The notes beneath the pieces are model-generated. The model saw only the letters and a program-made list of their open reading frames with translations. It was not told where the DNA came from and made no database searches. Below are positions 16,859-24,907 of a stretch of 64,000 bases of DNA, piece after piece. Origin of the DNA: Glaciimonas immobilis. GTDB taxonomy: Bacteria; Pseudomonadota; Gammaproteobacteria; Burkholderiales; Burkholderiaceae_D. The number at the start of each line of letters is the position of its first letter. Position 1 is the stretch's first letter. The position numbers and the translations under genes were made by a program. The stretch is taken from assembly GCF_011947285.1 (NCBI RefSeq), contig NZ_JAAOZT010000002.1, positions 496,001 through 560,000 on the forward strand, read 5' to 3'.

Positions 16859-17068
16859 TTAATCCCAGAGACTGATGGTCTGGGTGGTGTTGGTGGGGAC
16901 CGCGGAAGGGTCTGGCAACGTGACAAGATGACCGTGGGGAATGAACGGGCCGCCGTCTGCTATGCCGGGGTTCAGTTCCAGCGCGACTTCGACCACGCGG
17001 GCGGTGGCACCGAGGTGGCGCCAGCACAGCAGATCGAGCGTGTCGTGTTGTTGGGCGCGCACTAGCAT
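16859..17068 (-). CDS. X: Tail protein X (P2 gpX)
   Basis: The 69-residue gpX family protein has the LysM-like N-terminus RAQQHDTLDLLCWRHLG and the C-terminal GGPFIPHGHLVTLPDP segment, both characteristic. P2 X has 67 residues. It is needed for tail assembly. It follows L by 4 bp, the standard order. Confidence 0.92.
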   Translation of the reverse strand: MLVRAQQHDTLDLLCWRHLGATARVVEVALELNPGIADGGPFIPHGHLVTLPDPSAVPTNTTQTISLWD

Positions 17069-17072
17069 GGCG

Positions 17073-17558
17073 TCAGATCAGTTCAACGGTTAAATGATGC
17101 CGTTGCAATATATCGGCGATGGCCCAGTGCGCGTTGCGGCGTTGTTCACCGGGGCCGATGTCGAGATTGTCGGTTGCTTTCTTGTTGGACAATGACGACG
17201 CAGTGCTGTCGTAATCGCGGTACTTTTCCATGAGGTCGGCTTTGGCGGTGCTGTAGACGGCGCGCCGGTAATGGATGACGAGTCTGCTTTCCTGGTTGAC
17301 CTTTTTGGCGGGGACGGCTTCGAGCGCGATGTAGCCGTCGTCCAGTTGCGCGTCTTGCCATGCGTCGAGTTCTGCGTTGACGTGCAGGATGGCTTCGGCG
17401 ACGGCTTGAATGAGGCGCGGGGTGGTGACGGTGCCGTCAAGCCGCATGGCGTCGCGCATATGATGCAGATCAATGTCGGGGAACCAGCCGTCATTGTGGA
17501 CGACGGTTTGTTCGGGGACGCCATCGGTGATGATGGTGGTTTTGGGGATAAAGGGCAT
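17073..17558 (-). CDS. L: Head completion protein L (P2 gpL)
   Basis: This 161-residue protein contains WFPDIDLHHMRDAMRLDGTV, the gpL signature, and YRRAVYSTAKADLMEKYRDY, then DIGPGEQRRNAHWAIADILQ. It completes filled heads so that tails can join. About 110 bp separate it from M; this gap holds no other gene. Confidence 0.92.
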   Translation of the reverse strand: MPFIPKTTIITDGVPEQTVVHNDGWFPDIDLHHMRDAMRLDGTVTTPRLIQAVAEAILHVNAELDAWQDAQLDDGYIALEAVPAKKVNQESRLVIHYRRAVYSTAKADLMEKYRDYDSTASSLSNKKATDNLDIGPGEQRRNAHWAIADILQRHHLTVELI

Positions 17559-17666
17559 GACGACTTTCTGGTAGGACGGCGGTGGGCGGGTGTCTTAAGG
17601 TGTTGGATTGCGCCGTGCCTTATCGACCCGCGCCGCCGTGCGCCGCTTGGGTGCTCTGTTGAACGT

Positions 17667-18371
17667 CTAGACCTTGGGCACTTTTTTAAGGCGCAATGTC
17701 AGACGTTCGATGTCTTTTTTGACGCCAATCCGTTTGTCGAGCGCTAGTGCACGGGTCAGATGCGGCAGCGCTTGCTGCATCTCGCTGGGATCGAGGCCTT
17801 CGGCGATAGGGTCGGCGGTGTTGCTTTTGTCGAGTAGTGCATAGGCATAGGCTTTGTGCAGTTTGGCGCGAGCCTGATCGGGGGCGTCTTTGCTTTCGGT
17901 TAGTGCAATGACGTCGGCTAAGATGGCACGGCCAACCTCGGCGGGCATATTGCCCGCCAGCGTGGCGTCGGCAAATTCATCCATTAGTAGCGTCGGGATG
18001 TCGCGATTGTATTGGTCCGGCATGCTCATGTTGTGCGTAACCGCGTACTGCGCCACCTGCAAGGCGCGCGCATAATGACCGACGTCGATATACCAGACCA
18101 GGAGCGTGGTGAGTACGTCGTCTTGCCCACCTTTGCCCGCGCTTAAGACGCCGTCGATCCAGTCCTGATACTCGGGCAACAATTCTGCCTTGAGCGTATT
18201 CTTTTGTTCGATTGACTGGATTTGCTTGATACGTCGCAGATGGTCGATCAATTGATAGTGGATCAGCTCGTAGGCATTGCCGCCAGTCAGTCCGCCGGGC
18301 GCGGTGTCGGCGGCGGCTTTGGCGGCAAGCGTACGGGCCTTGTGGCGCAGTGCAGGGGAAAGGTGGGACAT
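17667..18371 (-). CDS. M: Terminase small subunit / endonuclease M (P2 gpM)
   Basis: This 234-residue gpM protein cuts phage DNA at cos together with gpP. Signature segments are LSPALRHKARTLAAKAAAD near the N-terminus, ILVWYIDVGHYARALQVAQY-like TTLLVWYIDVGHYARALQVA and PDQYNRDIPTLLMDEFAD in the middle. The C-terminus with PHLTRALALDKRIGVKKDIE is typical. P2 M has 247 residues. It follows the capsid gene by 2 bp. Confidence 0.92.
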   Translation of the reverse strand: MSHLSPALRHKARTLAAKAAADTAPGGLTGGNAYELIHYQLIDHLRRIKQIQSIEQKNTLKAELLPEYQDWIDGVLSAGKGGQDDVLTTLLVWYIDVGHYARALQVAQYAVTHNMSMPDQYNRDIPTLLMDEFADATLAGNMPAEVGRAILADVIALTESKDAPDQARAKLHKAYAYALLDKSNTADPIAEGLDPSEMQQALPHLTRALALDKRIGVKKDIERLTLRLKKVPKV

Positions 18372-18373
18372 CG

Positions 18374-19393
18374 TCAGGCTTTCGGTGTGGCGGCGACCAG
18401 CGCAATGTTTTCAATGAGGGCACCTAGACCAAAATCTTCGACTACATAGGCGTCGTTCGAAGATTCGTAATTTTCGATGCGGTCGCGCTTGGCTTCATCG
18501 ACGATGCGACGGCGGCGACCGGACTCTTGCCAGTAGATTGACAGGTTGTCAAAGCGGGTGATCAGAATCGCGTTGGGTGGGAAGTACGGCACGCTGACCG
18601 CTTGCAAGCCGCCGAGGCGCTTCTGGCTGATGATGATGTCGGCGGCGAGCGTTTCGCTGGGGGCCTGATTAATGTTGATCAGTGGAAAATATTTGTCGTG
18701 CAATAACGTGCGCCCGACGATGGCGACCAGACCGGTATCTTGCTGGTACCACGGATCGAGCAGGTTGATGGCGTCATAGACGGCGGCGTCCAGATTGATG
18801 TAGTCGCCATCGGGGCCGATCAGCATCTGGCCGGGCGTGTTGCCTTCCTGCATGACGCGCTCCGCGGCCTGTTCACGGAAGTGCTGCAGCCAGCCTTTGT
18901 TGACATCTTCTAACAGCGGATGCGCCGCAGGATCGGTATCGGCGGCGATGCTGGTGCCGTTGAAGCCGATGACCATGCGGTCGAGCGCTTGCCGTTTGAG
19001 AATGACGTTGGCGACGCGGCTTTGAAAGTCAGGAAATTTGGCCCAAGCATCCAGTGTCTGGTAATTGATGTGAGTGTCGAAATTGGTCTTTTCGCAGCGG
19101 TATTTATGGCTGTCGAGGGTGCCGAGGTCGCGCGTCTTGCGGTCGCTTTTGGCGGTGTTGGTGCGGCTGGCCACTGGTCCCGAGATGCCGAGGCCGAGCT
19201 TTTCGCCTTCTTGTTCGGTGACGCCGAGGATGTTGATCTTACCTAAAAATTCGCTCGACTCCTGCATCTTGGTTTCCAGCTTTTGCTGGATGGTGGGGGC
19301 GACGGCAAAGGTGGCTGCGGCGCTGGCCGTGTCGTTCAGTTCTTGCAGGCGCGTGGTGTAGTGGTCGAAGGCGACGCGGGTGATTTTTTTCAT
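18374..19393 (-). CDS. N: Major capsid protein N (P2 gpN)
   Basis: This 339-residue major capsid protein (P2 N has 357) has the N-terminus TRVAFDHYTTRLQELNDTAS and SSEFLGKINILGVTEQEGEK, then CEKTNFDTHINYQTLDAWAK. Family members are cleaved near residue 30 by the scaffold protease O. The upstream gene O supplies that activity. It forms the shell. Confidence 0.94.
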   Translation of the reverse strand: MKKITRVAFDHYTTRLQELNDTASAAATFAVAPTIQQKLETKMQESSEFLGKINILGVTEQEGEKLGLGISGPVASRTNTAKSDRKTRDLGTLDSHKYRCEKTNFDTHINYQTLDAWAKFPDFQSRVANVILKRQALDRMVIGFNGTSIAADTDPAAHPLLEDVNKGWLQHFREQAAERVMQEGNTPGQMLIGPDGDYINLDAAVYDAINLLDPWYQQDTGLVAIVGRTLLHDKYFPLININQAPSETLAADIIISQKRLGGLQAVSVPYFPPNAILITRFDNLSIYWQESGRRRRIVDEAKRDRIENYESSNDAYVVEDFGLGALIENIALVAATPKA

Positions 19394-19437
19394 GGGTGCT
19401 CCAATAGGGGTTTTAAGAGATATCGCTGATCGCGCGT

Positions 19438-20280
19438 TCAGAAGTCGGTCTGTTCCGTGCCGCTGCCGCCGGTTGCCGGTGGCCGGTGCGACGGGTTGCC
19501 GTCTTGCGTGTCCATCTGGCCTTTGAAGGCAGTAAAGGCGCTGGTTGATGCGGCCAGTGCCGCTTCGAGTTCGCTAATCTTTTTATCTGCGGCAGCGCTT
19601 TGGGTGGCAAAGGATGCGGCGGTTTCGCTGGCATGATGGGCGACGGCTTCCAGCGCTTCTTTGACGTCATTGAATCGCGCATCATCGCTGGTCTCTTTAT
19701 GTGAGAAGCGTTTGAGGATGTTTTTAACGGTGGTGGAAAATTTGTTTTCTGTGACTTCCGGCTGGTCGTCTTCTTCAAATTCGAGCGTGGCTTCAATCGC
19801 TTCAGAAAACAGATTGTTCACATGTTGCTTGCGGGCGCTAAATAAATTGACGCCGCTGGTGGCGGCAAAGGTGAGGATGTCGGTGCCAAGACTGGCTGGG
19901 CTGTCGGTGACGCCCAGGCCCACCATATAGGCTTGACTGGTATCGGCGAAATCAGGATTGAGTTCAATGCTGGTGTAAATCTTTTGGCGCTCTTTGTTCA
20001 TGGCAATTAGCGAGGGCGTCGGGGAAACCTGGGCAAACAGGGCTAACTTTTTGCCGCTGTCGGTATCGACTTCTTCGGCTTTGACGGCGAGCACATCGCC
20101 ATAAGCGCGGAACGGGCTGTCCGGTAACAGGCTGCGTTTATGCTCCAGCCAGATCCGTGCGCCATACGTTGTGCGGTTGAAATTCCTGGCAATTTGCTCG
20201 ATAGCTTTGCGGTCGATCTTACGACCGTCGGTGGTCGCGCCTTCGGTGGCGACGCGGAAGAACTTGGATTTGGTGGTCAT
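19438..20280 (-). CDS. O: Capsid scaffold and protease O (P2 gpO)
   Basis: This 280-residue bifunctional scaffold/protease has a protease domain in the N-terminal half: SKFFRVATEGATTDGRKIDR, GARIWLEHKRSLLPDSPFRA (catalytic His in WLEH) and IYTSIELNPDFADT (catalytic Ser in YTSIE). The C-terminal scaffold is a helix-rich region (AADKKISELEAALAASTSAF). It diverges from gene P across about 140 bp that must contain both late promoters. Confidence 0.93.
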   Translation of the reverse strand: MTTKSKFFRVATEGATTDGRKIDRKAIEQIARNFNRTTYGARIWLEHKRSLLPDSPFRAYGDVLAVKAEEVDTDSGKKLALFAQVSPTPSLIAMNKERQKIYTSIELNPDFADTSQAYMVGLGVTDSPASLGTDILTFAATSGVNLFSARKQHVNNLFSEAIEATLEFEEDDQPEVTENKFSTTVKNILKRFSHKETSDDARFNDVKEALEAVAHHASETAASFATQSAAADKKISELEAALAASTSAFTAFKGQMDTQDGNPSHRPPATGGSGTEQTDF

Positions 20281-20423
20281 GGATGCGCTCTGCTATCGGG
20301 AAGTGAGGGAATAGCGCCATAGTCACCGTTAGCGCGTGGGGTTTCAACGCGCAGCGGGTTGCTATGGGGCTTACTGGCTTGCTGGTACGAGCATTACGCG
20401 CGCGTGACCCCTACGCTTGCGGC

Positions 20424-22232
20424 ATGCAAAAATCTCCCCTCATACCGGTGTCAGAAGTCGATTTAAACGTTGCGCTTGCAACGGATCAACACACGGACCC
20501 ACGCCGCGTCGCTAAGTTTTTGTATTGGCAGGGTTGGCGTATTTCATCGATCGCCAGTCACCTTAAATTGAATCGCTCGACCGTGGAGAGTTGGAAGCAG
20601 CGCGACGGTTGGGAGAGTGCGCCGGTGTTAGAAAAGGTGGAGGCGGCGCTGGATACGCGGCTGGTGCAATTGATTGCGAAGGACCAGAAGTCTGGCGGGG
20701 ATTTTAAAGAGATCGATCTGCTGATGCGGCAGATTGTGCAGACAGCGCGGGTACGACGTTATGAAGCGCCGGGCGGGAATGCGGTCGATCTGAATCCTAA
20801 GTTGGCGAATCGGTATTCTGCACCGCGCAAGAAGCCGGTGCGTAATGATATCGATGCGGCGCAAAAGAAGTTGTTGCTGGAGGCGTTTCACGATTCATTG
20901 TTTGATTATCAGAAGGTGTGGTTTCGCAATGGGCATCAGCGCACCCGGGCGATCCTGAAGTCGCGCCAGATTGGGGCGACCTGGTACTTTGCGCGGGAGG
21001 CGCTGGCGGATGCGATTACGACCGGCCGCAATCAGATTTTTTTGTCGGCGTCGAAGGCGCAGGCGCATGTGTTTAAGCAGTACATCATCCAGTTCGCACG
21101 CGAGGCGGCAAACCTGGAGTTGACGGGCGACCCGATCATTCTGGCCAATGGCGCGCACTTGTATTTTTTGGGGATCAACGCCCGCACCGCGCAAAGTTAT
21201 CACGGCAATTTTTACTTCGATGAGTTTTTCTGGACGCATAACTTTACCGAGCTGAACAAGGTGGCGTCGGGGATGGCGATCCATAAGCATTGGCGTAAAA
21301 CCTACTTCTCCACACCGTCATCGATCACGCATCAGGCCTATTCGTTCTGGACCGGGGCTGCATTTAATAAACGCAGGGCGAAGGCTGAACAATACGATAT
21401 CGATATCACGCATGGGCGCTTGGCGGCGGGCCTGACGTGCGAGGACAAAATCTGGCGCCATATCGTGACGATCATGGATGCGGAACGCGGCGGCTGCGAT
21501 CTGTTCGATATCGATGAGTTGCGCAATTTTGAATACAGCCCGGATCAGTTTGAAAACCTGCTGATGTGCAATTTTATCGATGATACGCAGTCGGTGTTTC
21601 CACTGGCTGAGTTGCAGCGGTGCATGGTCGATTCTTGGGTGGACTGGACGGATTATAAGATTTATGCGAGTCGTCCTTTTGGACATCGTGCCGTGTGGAT
21701 TGGCTACGATCCTTCGTTGACTGGCGACAGTGCAGGGTGCGTGGTGCTGGCACCCCCTTTAGTCCCCGGCGGCAAGTTCCGGTTGCTGGAACGCTTCCAA
21801 TGGCGCGGCATGGATTTCGAGGCGCAGGCAGAAGCGATCCGGCACATGACACTGCGCTACAACGTGGAGTTTATCGGCATCGACACCACCGGCATGGGCA
21901 TCGGCGTGTTTCCGCTGGTGCGTCAATTTTTTCCTGCCGCCACCGCCATCCTGTATTCGCCCGAGGTGAAGACACGGATGGTGCTCAAAGCCAAAAATGT
22001 GATTAGCAAAGGACGGTTGGAATTTGATGCCGGATGGACCGATCTCGCGCAGGCCTTTATGGCAATCCGCAAAACACTCACCGCCAGCGGCCGACAGGTC
22101 ACCTACGACGCTGGCCGTACCGATGAAACAGGGCATGCGGATCTGGCGTGGGCCTGTATGCATGCGCTGGATCACGAGCCACTGGAGGGTGGCAATCACA
22201 ACAATCAATCTTTTATGGAGATTTATACATGA
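20424..22232 (+). CDS. P: Terminase ATPase large subunit P (P2 gpP)
   Basis: This packaging ATPase has about 602 residues from the ATG at 20424 (the frame is open to 20364; P2 P has 590). The N-terminus has a helix-turn-helix (WQGWRISSIASHLKLNRSTV), a Walker A-like SRQIGATWYFAREAL near residue 180, Walker B YFDEFFW, and a C-terminal RNase-H-like nuclease starting WIGYDPSLTGDSAG with GIDTTGMG. It packages DNA with M. The stop overlaps the start of Q (ATGA). Confidence 0.94.
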   Translation: MQKSPLIPVSEVDLNVALATDQHTDPRRVAKFLYWQGWRISSIASHLKLNRSTVESWKQRDGWESAPVLEKVEAALDTRLVQLIAKDQKSGGDFKEIDLLMRQIVQTARVRRYEAPGGNAVDLNPKLANRYSAPRKKPVRNDIDAAQKKLLLEAFHDSLFDYQKVWFRNGHQRTRAILKSRQIGATWYFAREALADAITTGRNQIFLSASKAQAHVFKQYIIQFAREAANLELTGDPIILANGAHLYFLGINARTAQSYHGNFYFDEFFWTHNFTELNKVASGMAIHKHWRKTYFSTPSSITHQAYSFWTGAAFNKRRAKAEQYDIDITHGRLAAGLTCEDKIWRHIVTIMDAERGGCDLFDIDELRNFEYSPDQFENLLMCNFIDDTQSVFPLAELQRCMVDSWVDWTDYKIYASRPFGHRAVWIGYDPSLTGDSAGCVVLAPPLVPGGKFRLLERFQWRGMDFEAQAEAIRHMTLRYNVEFIGIDTTGMGIGVFPLVRQFFPAATAILYSPEVKTRMVLKAKNVISKGRLEFDAGWTDLAQAFMAIRKTLTASGRQVTYDAGRTDETGHADLAWACMHALDHEPLEGGNHNNQSFMEIYT

Positions 22233-23296
22233 GTAGAAAACAGCGGGGCAGGGCCGCCTATGGAACCGCCGTATTGGCCCCTGAAGTAATGACAGAGGCG
22301 CCGGTCGCCGCCGCCGGATTTGAAGCGTTTACGTTTGGCGATCCGGCCCCGGTGCTGGACCACGGGGAGATTCTGGACAGTCTTGAGTGCTGGTCTAATG
22401 GGCGCTGGTATGAACCGCCGGTCAGTTATGCGGGGCTGTCGAAGTCGTTTAATGCCAGCGTGCACCATAGCAGCGCGATCTATTTTAAGGCGAATATTCT
22501 TACTTCAACTTTCGTGCCGACGCCGTTGCTGACGCGCGATGCGTTTAAGCGATTTACGCTGGACTTTTTAACGTTTGGTAACGCGTACCTGGAGAAGCGG
22601 ACCAGCCGTAGCGGCAAACTGCTGTCGCTGGCACATGCGCTGGCGAAGTATGTGCGCCGGGGGAGGGATCTGGATCAATATTATTTTGTGCGTGGCTGGC
22701 AGGAAGAATACGCTTCTAGGCATGGCGCAGTGTGTCATCTGATGGATCCGGATGTGAACCAGGAGGTGTACGGGGTGCCGCAATATCTGAGCGCGCTGCA
22801 GTCGGCTTGGCTGAATGAGGCGGCAACCCTGTTTCGGCGTAAGTATTATAAAAATGGGTCGCATGCCGGATTCATTTTTTACATGACCGACGCAGCGGCG
22901 AATAATGCCGACGTGGACAACCTGCGGCAGGCGATGCGCGATAGCAAGGGGCCGGGTAATTTCCGCAACCTGTTCATGTATGCACCGAACGGTTCCAAGG
23001 ATGGGATTCAGATACTGCCGGTGTCGGATGTGGCGGCCAAGGATGAATTCTTCAATATCAAAGGCGTGACCCGTGATGACGTGCTGGCCGCGCACCGGGT
23101 GCCGCCTCAGCTACTGGGCATCATGCCGAACAATACTGGCGGCTTCGGTGCGGTCGAACCAGCGGCGCGAGTGTTTGCCCGCAATGAACTGGTCCCGCTG
23201 CAGTCGCAGTTTATGGGGATCAATGACTGGCTCGGTGAAGAGGTGCTGAAGTTCAACAGCTACGATCTGTCAGTCCAAAAGAAAGGCACCAAATGA
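22229..23296 (+). CDS. Q: Portal protein Q (P2 gpQ)
   Basis: This 355-residue portal protein (P2 Q has 344) starts at the ATG overlapping the P stop. Features are the GRWYEPPVSYAGLSKSFNAS segment, HHSSAIYFKANILTSTFVPT, and the conserved region VTRDDVLAAHRVPPQLLGIM ending PNNTGGFGAVEPAARVF. It is the dodecameric channel for DNA. The stop overlaps the next small gene by 4 bp. Confidence 0.94.
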   Translation: MSRKQRGRAAYGTAVLAPEVMTEAPVAAAGFEAFTFGDPAPVLDHGEILDSLECWSNGRWYEPPVSYAGLSKSFNASVHHSSAIYFKANILTSTFVPTPLLTRDAFKRFTLDFLTFGNAYLEKRTSRSGKLLSLAHALAKYVRRGRDLDQYYFVRGWQEEYASRHGAVCHLMDPDVNQEVYGVPQYLSALQSAWLNEAATLFRRKYYKNGSHAGFIFYMTDAAANNADVDNLRQAMRDSKGPGNFRNLFMYAPNGSKDGIQILPVSDVAAKDEFFNIKGVTRDDVLAAHRVPPQLLGIMPNNTGGFGAVEPAARVFARNELVPLQSQFMGINDWLGEEVLKFNSYDLSVQKKGTK

Positions 23297-23502
23297 GCGA
23301 CAACGCCGACCGCGCCGATGCGCGCATTGCCGCCGCCGTCCAGTCCGCCCTGAACAAGGTGCGCGACACGCCATCATTATGCGGCGACGGACATTGCCAT
23401 TTTTGTGAGGAGGCGGTACCCGATGCCCGCGTGTTCTGTAATGCCGATTGCAGGGATGACTACCAGAAGCATCAGGCAGGGCGGAGGCGAGCCGGATATT
23501 AA
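23293..23502 (+). CDS. Small zinc-ribbon protein coupled to the portal gene
   Basis: This 69-residue protein contains CHFCEEAVPDARVFCNADCRDDY, i.e. Cys-x2-Cys followed by Cys-x3-Cys, a probable one-zinc ribbon, plus an additional upstream Cys and His (LCGDGHCHFC). Its ATG overlaps the portal stop (ATGA), so it belongs to the P-Q operon. P2 has no gene here. The function is unknown; it is not Ogr, whose Cys spacing and length differ. It is the last recognisable gene of the prophage on this side. Confidence 0.75.
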   Translation: MSDNADRADARIAAAVQSALNKVRDTPSLCGDGHCHFCEEAVPDARVFCNADCRDDYQKHQAGRRRAGY

Positions 23503-23783
23503 TCGCTATTTACCCCTAGGTTTACCCCAAGGAAGCCCCTGACGCCCCCACAAGGGGTAATACATAGCCTTTTAGACCCGCCAGCGCTCACCTCCACACG
23601 CCACCTGCGGTGTCTTTAAATGGGACTGCTTTTAATGCACTTTGGGTGATGCAGAAAAGGCCGTTAGCCCGGGGCGCTCGGTTAGACCGGCTTGGAAGGC
23701 GTGACGCAAAATGATGCAGCTGGAGGGATTAATAAACTATCAGTAGAGTCGTTTCCCGTCACACCTCGAGTCATTGGTTAAAT
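23503..23783. other. Non-coding prophage boundary region
   Basis: No supported gene is seen between the zinc-ribbon gene and the orphan brnA. A short inverted repeat TTACCCC (about 23523) and GGGGTAA (about 23560) could form a weak terminator hairpin for the P-Q operon. The P2 genes expected here (A, B, cox, C, int) are absent. Confidence 0.5.
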
Positions 23784-23826
23784 GTAGCTACAAATATTGT
23801 TGGATTAGGGTAATATTTGTATCTAC
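23784..23826 (+). promoter_or_regulatory. Inverted-repeat operator/promoter of the orphan brnA
   Basis: Two 15-bp arms, GTAGCTACAAATATT (23784-23798) and AATATTTGTATCTAC (23812-23826), are inverted repeats with one mismatch and a 13-bp spacer, ending 32 bp before the brnA start. A -35 TTGGAT (23800-23805) and -10 TACAAT (23824-23829) with an 18-bp spacer overlap the right arm. BrnA proteins repress their own operons, so this is the likely binding site. Confidence 0.6.
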
Positions 23827-23858
23827 AATAATTAGATGGAAGCAAGTGGGCGGATACC

Positions 23859-24137
23859 ATGACGAACAAACATAAAATTATTTATCCGACAGCGGAAGAG
23901 GATGTCGCAACTACCGCAGCCGCGTTATCAGATCCCGATAATCTACCTTGGACTGATGCGCAATTGGCACAACTTAAGCCGGTGCGAGGACGTGGTAGAC
24001 CTTTAGGGAGTGGTACGAAAGAGCAAATAACTATGCGCTTAGATACTGATATTGTTGACGCGTTTAAGCGTGAAGGTGACGGCTGGCAAACCAGAATGAA
24101 TGGCGCATTGCGCGAATGGTTAGCGGCGCATCGATAG
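23859..24137 (+). CDS. Orphan BrnA-like antitoxin
   Basis: This 92-residue protein has a C-terminal RHH-like region, EQITMRLDTDIVDAFKREGD then GWQTRMNGALREWLAAHR. It is clearly related to BrnA encoded at 13156-13488 (KVFTAIRLDADLLDAFKATG), including the preceding RGRGRPLGSGTKE linker. No toxin gene precedes or follows it; the inverted-repeat operator stands directly upstream. It may be a solitary repressor left from a brnTA pair or acting on other TA promoters. Confidence 0.75.
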   Translation: MTNKHKIIYPTAEEDVATTAAALSDPDNLPWTDAQLAQLKPVRGRGRPLGSGTKEQITMRLDTDIVDAFKREGDGWQTRMNGALREWLAAHR

Positions 24138-24174
24138 TCTTGATTGCTGTTAGTAATTTTCTTTTTTTATACCT

Positions 24175-24342
24175 ATGTGCGGACGCATTACACAAATTGG
24201 ATAACAGTTTGTCGCCTGAGCAGGCTGAACAGACTCCGGGGCAGATGGTGCGGGGGGGCGGATTGCTTTGAGTGGTTTAAGGTGTCGACTGAGGTTAATC
24301 GCGCAGGGGAAGAGTAAGCCGTTTATGGTTGAGGCGATTGGG
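24175..24342 (+). pseudogene. Remnant of a YedK/SRAP-family gene
   Basis: The frame opens with ATG and reads MCGRITQIG before TAA. MCGRI is the hallmark N-terminus of SRAP proteins, where Cys2 becomes the catalytic residue that crosslinks to abasic sites in ssDNA. Further on, in other frames, CFEWFKVSTE and KSKPFMVEAIG resemble the GWYEW and KQPYFI-type motifs of the family. Length and frame are destroyed, so this is a degraded copy. SRAP genes are common prophage cargo. The call rests on short motifs. Confidence 0.4.
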
Positions 24343-24439
24343 TAGATGTGTCGTGGCGCCTTTAGCCAAAATATTTTTACAGTGGGCAAATCCTGCGCTT
24401 GAAAAAAAGGAAAATTTGCTACATTGGCTCACTTTTAAA

Positions 24440-24832
24440 TTATTTTGTCGGGTCATTAATTCGAGAGAGAACCGTCGCCGCATTGATCACTAAAGCTGAA
24501 AAGTCGATGACATTAGTATTTTTGATTTTTATCGGTTCATCATAATGTAGTGGATCGTATATAAAGCCAATATTCGATTGATCGAAAAATAACCCTACCA
24601 TTGCTATTCCTCGTTCGATAGGGGTACACACGTTATAGCTAAAATTGTACATTCCAGTCTTTTTCAGTTGTTCGCTTGTTAGAGAAGCGGCATCGGCCAC
24701 GACAATGTTACCCCAAGCTGAGGCTCCCGCGCGATTCTGATAACAGTGGCCATATTCTGAGCAAACGCAATTAATTAGCGCACCGCCAACCCCATAGAAA
24801 ATGGCACTTTCTTCTTGCATGAACATGATCAC
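24440..24832 (-). CDS. Hypothetical protein, probably cut at its 5' end by the IS3 element
   Basis: This 130-residue protein from GTG 24832 is not recognised. It is Cys- and Gly-containing (GVGGALINCVCSEYGHCYQN) with a C-terminal DFSALVINAATVLSRI helix and no signal peptide. The same frame stays open upstream (PPINNPPDYLTNEEIIFNSI) to the edge of the IS3 element at 24892, without a good start or ribosome site. The original N-terminus may therefore have been lost. Composition is AT-rich and unlike the prophage genes. Confidence 0.5.
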   Translation of the reverse strand: MIMFMQEESAIFYGVGGALINCVCSEYGHCYQNRAGASAWGNIVVADAASLTSEQLKKTGMYNFSYNVCTPIERGIAMVGLFFDQSNIGFIYDPLHYDEPIKIKNTNVIDFSALVINAATVLSRINDPTK

Positions 24833-24907
24833 AATACTGTTAAAGATTATCTCTTCGTTAGTAAGGTAATCTGGCGGATTGTTTATGGGTGGGTAATCCC
24901 CCCATTT

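Larger units (their letters stand above)
1229..23502. mobile_element. P2-like prophage, late-gene region only
   Basis: About 22 kb holds P2 gene homologues in P2 order: D, U, T, E/E', FII, FI, H, I, J, W, V, S, R, spanins, endolysin, holins, X, L, M, N, O on the minus strand and P, Q on the plus strand. Base composition is visibly more GC-rich than the AT-rich DNA on its right. The early half (integrase, C repressor, cox, gpA replication protein, Ogr activator) is not seen on either side. Where it should follow Q there are instead an orphan brnA, a SRAP remnant and an IS3 element. The element could make virion parts but looks unable to excise or replicate unless the missing genes lie elsewhere. 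Attachment sites were not found. Confidence 0.9.

Noticed and set aside
16845-17027. An N-terminal extension of the holin frame up to 17027.
   Set aside because: It overlaps gene X, is Arg/His/Pro-rich and lacks a ribosome site; the start at 16844 fits holin length.
1229-22232. Many long open frames antisense to the prophage genes, for example 1863-2474 and 4542-5111.
   Set aside because: They are Arg/Ala/Ser-rich shadows of GC-rich coding DNA and show no family motif; the opposite-strand frames are clear P2 homologues.
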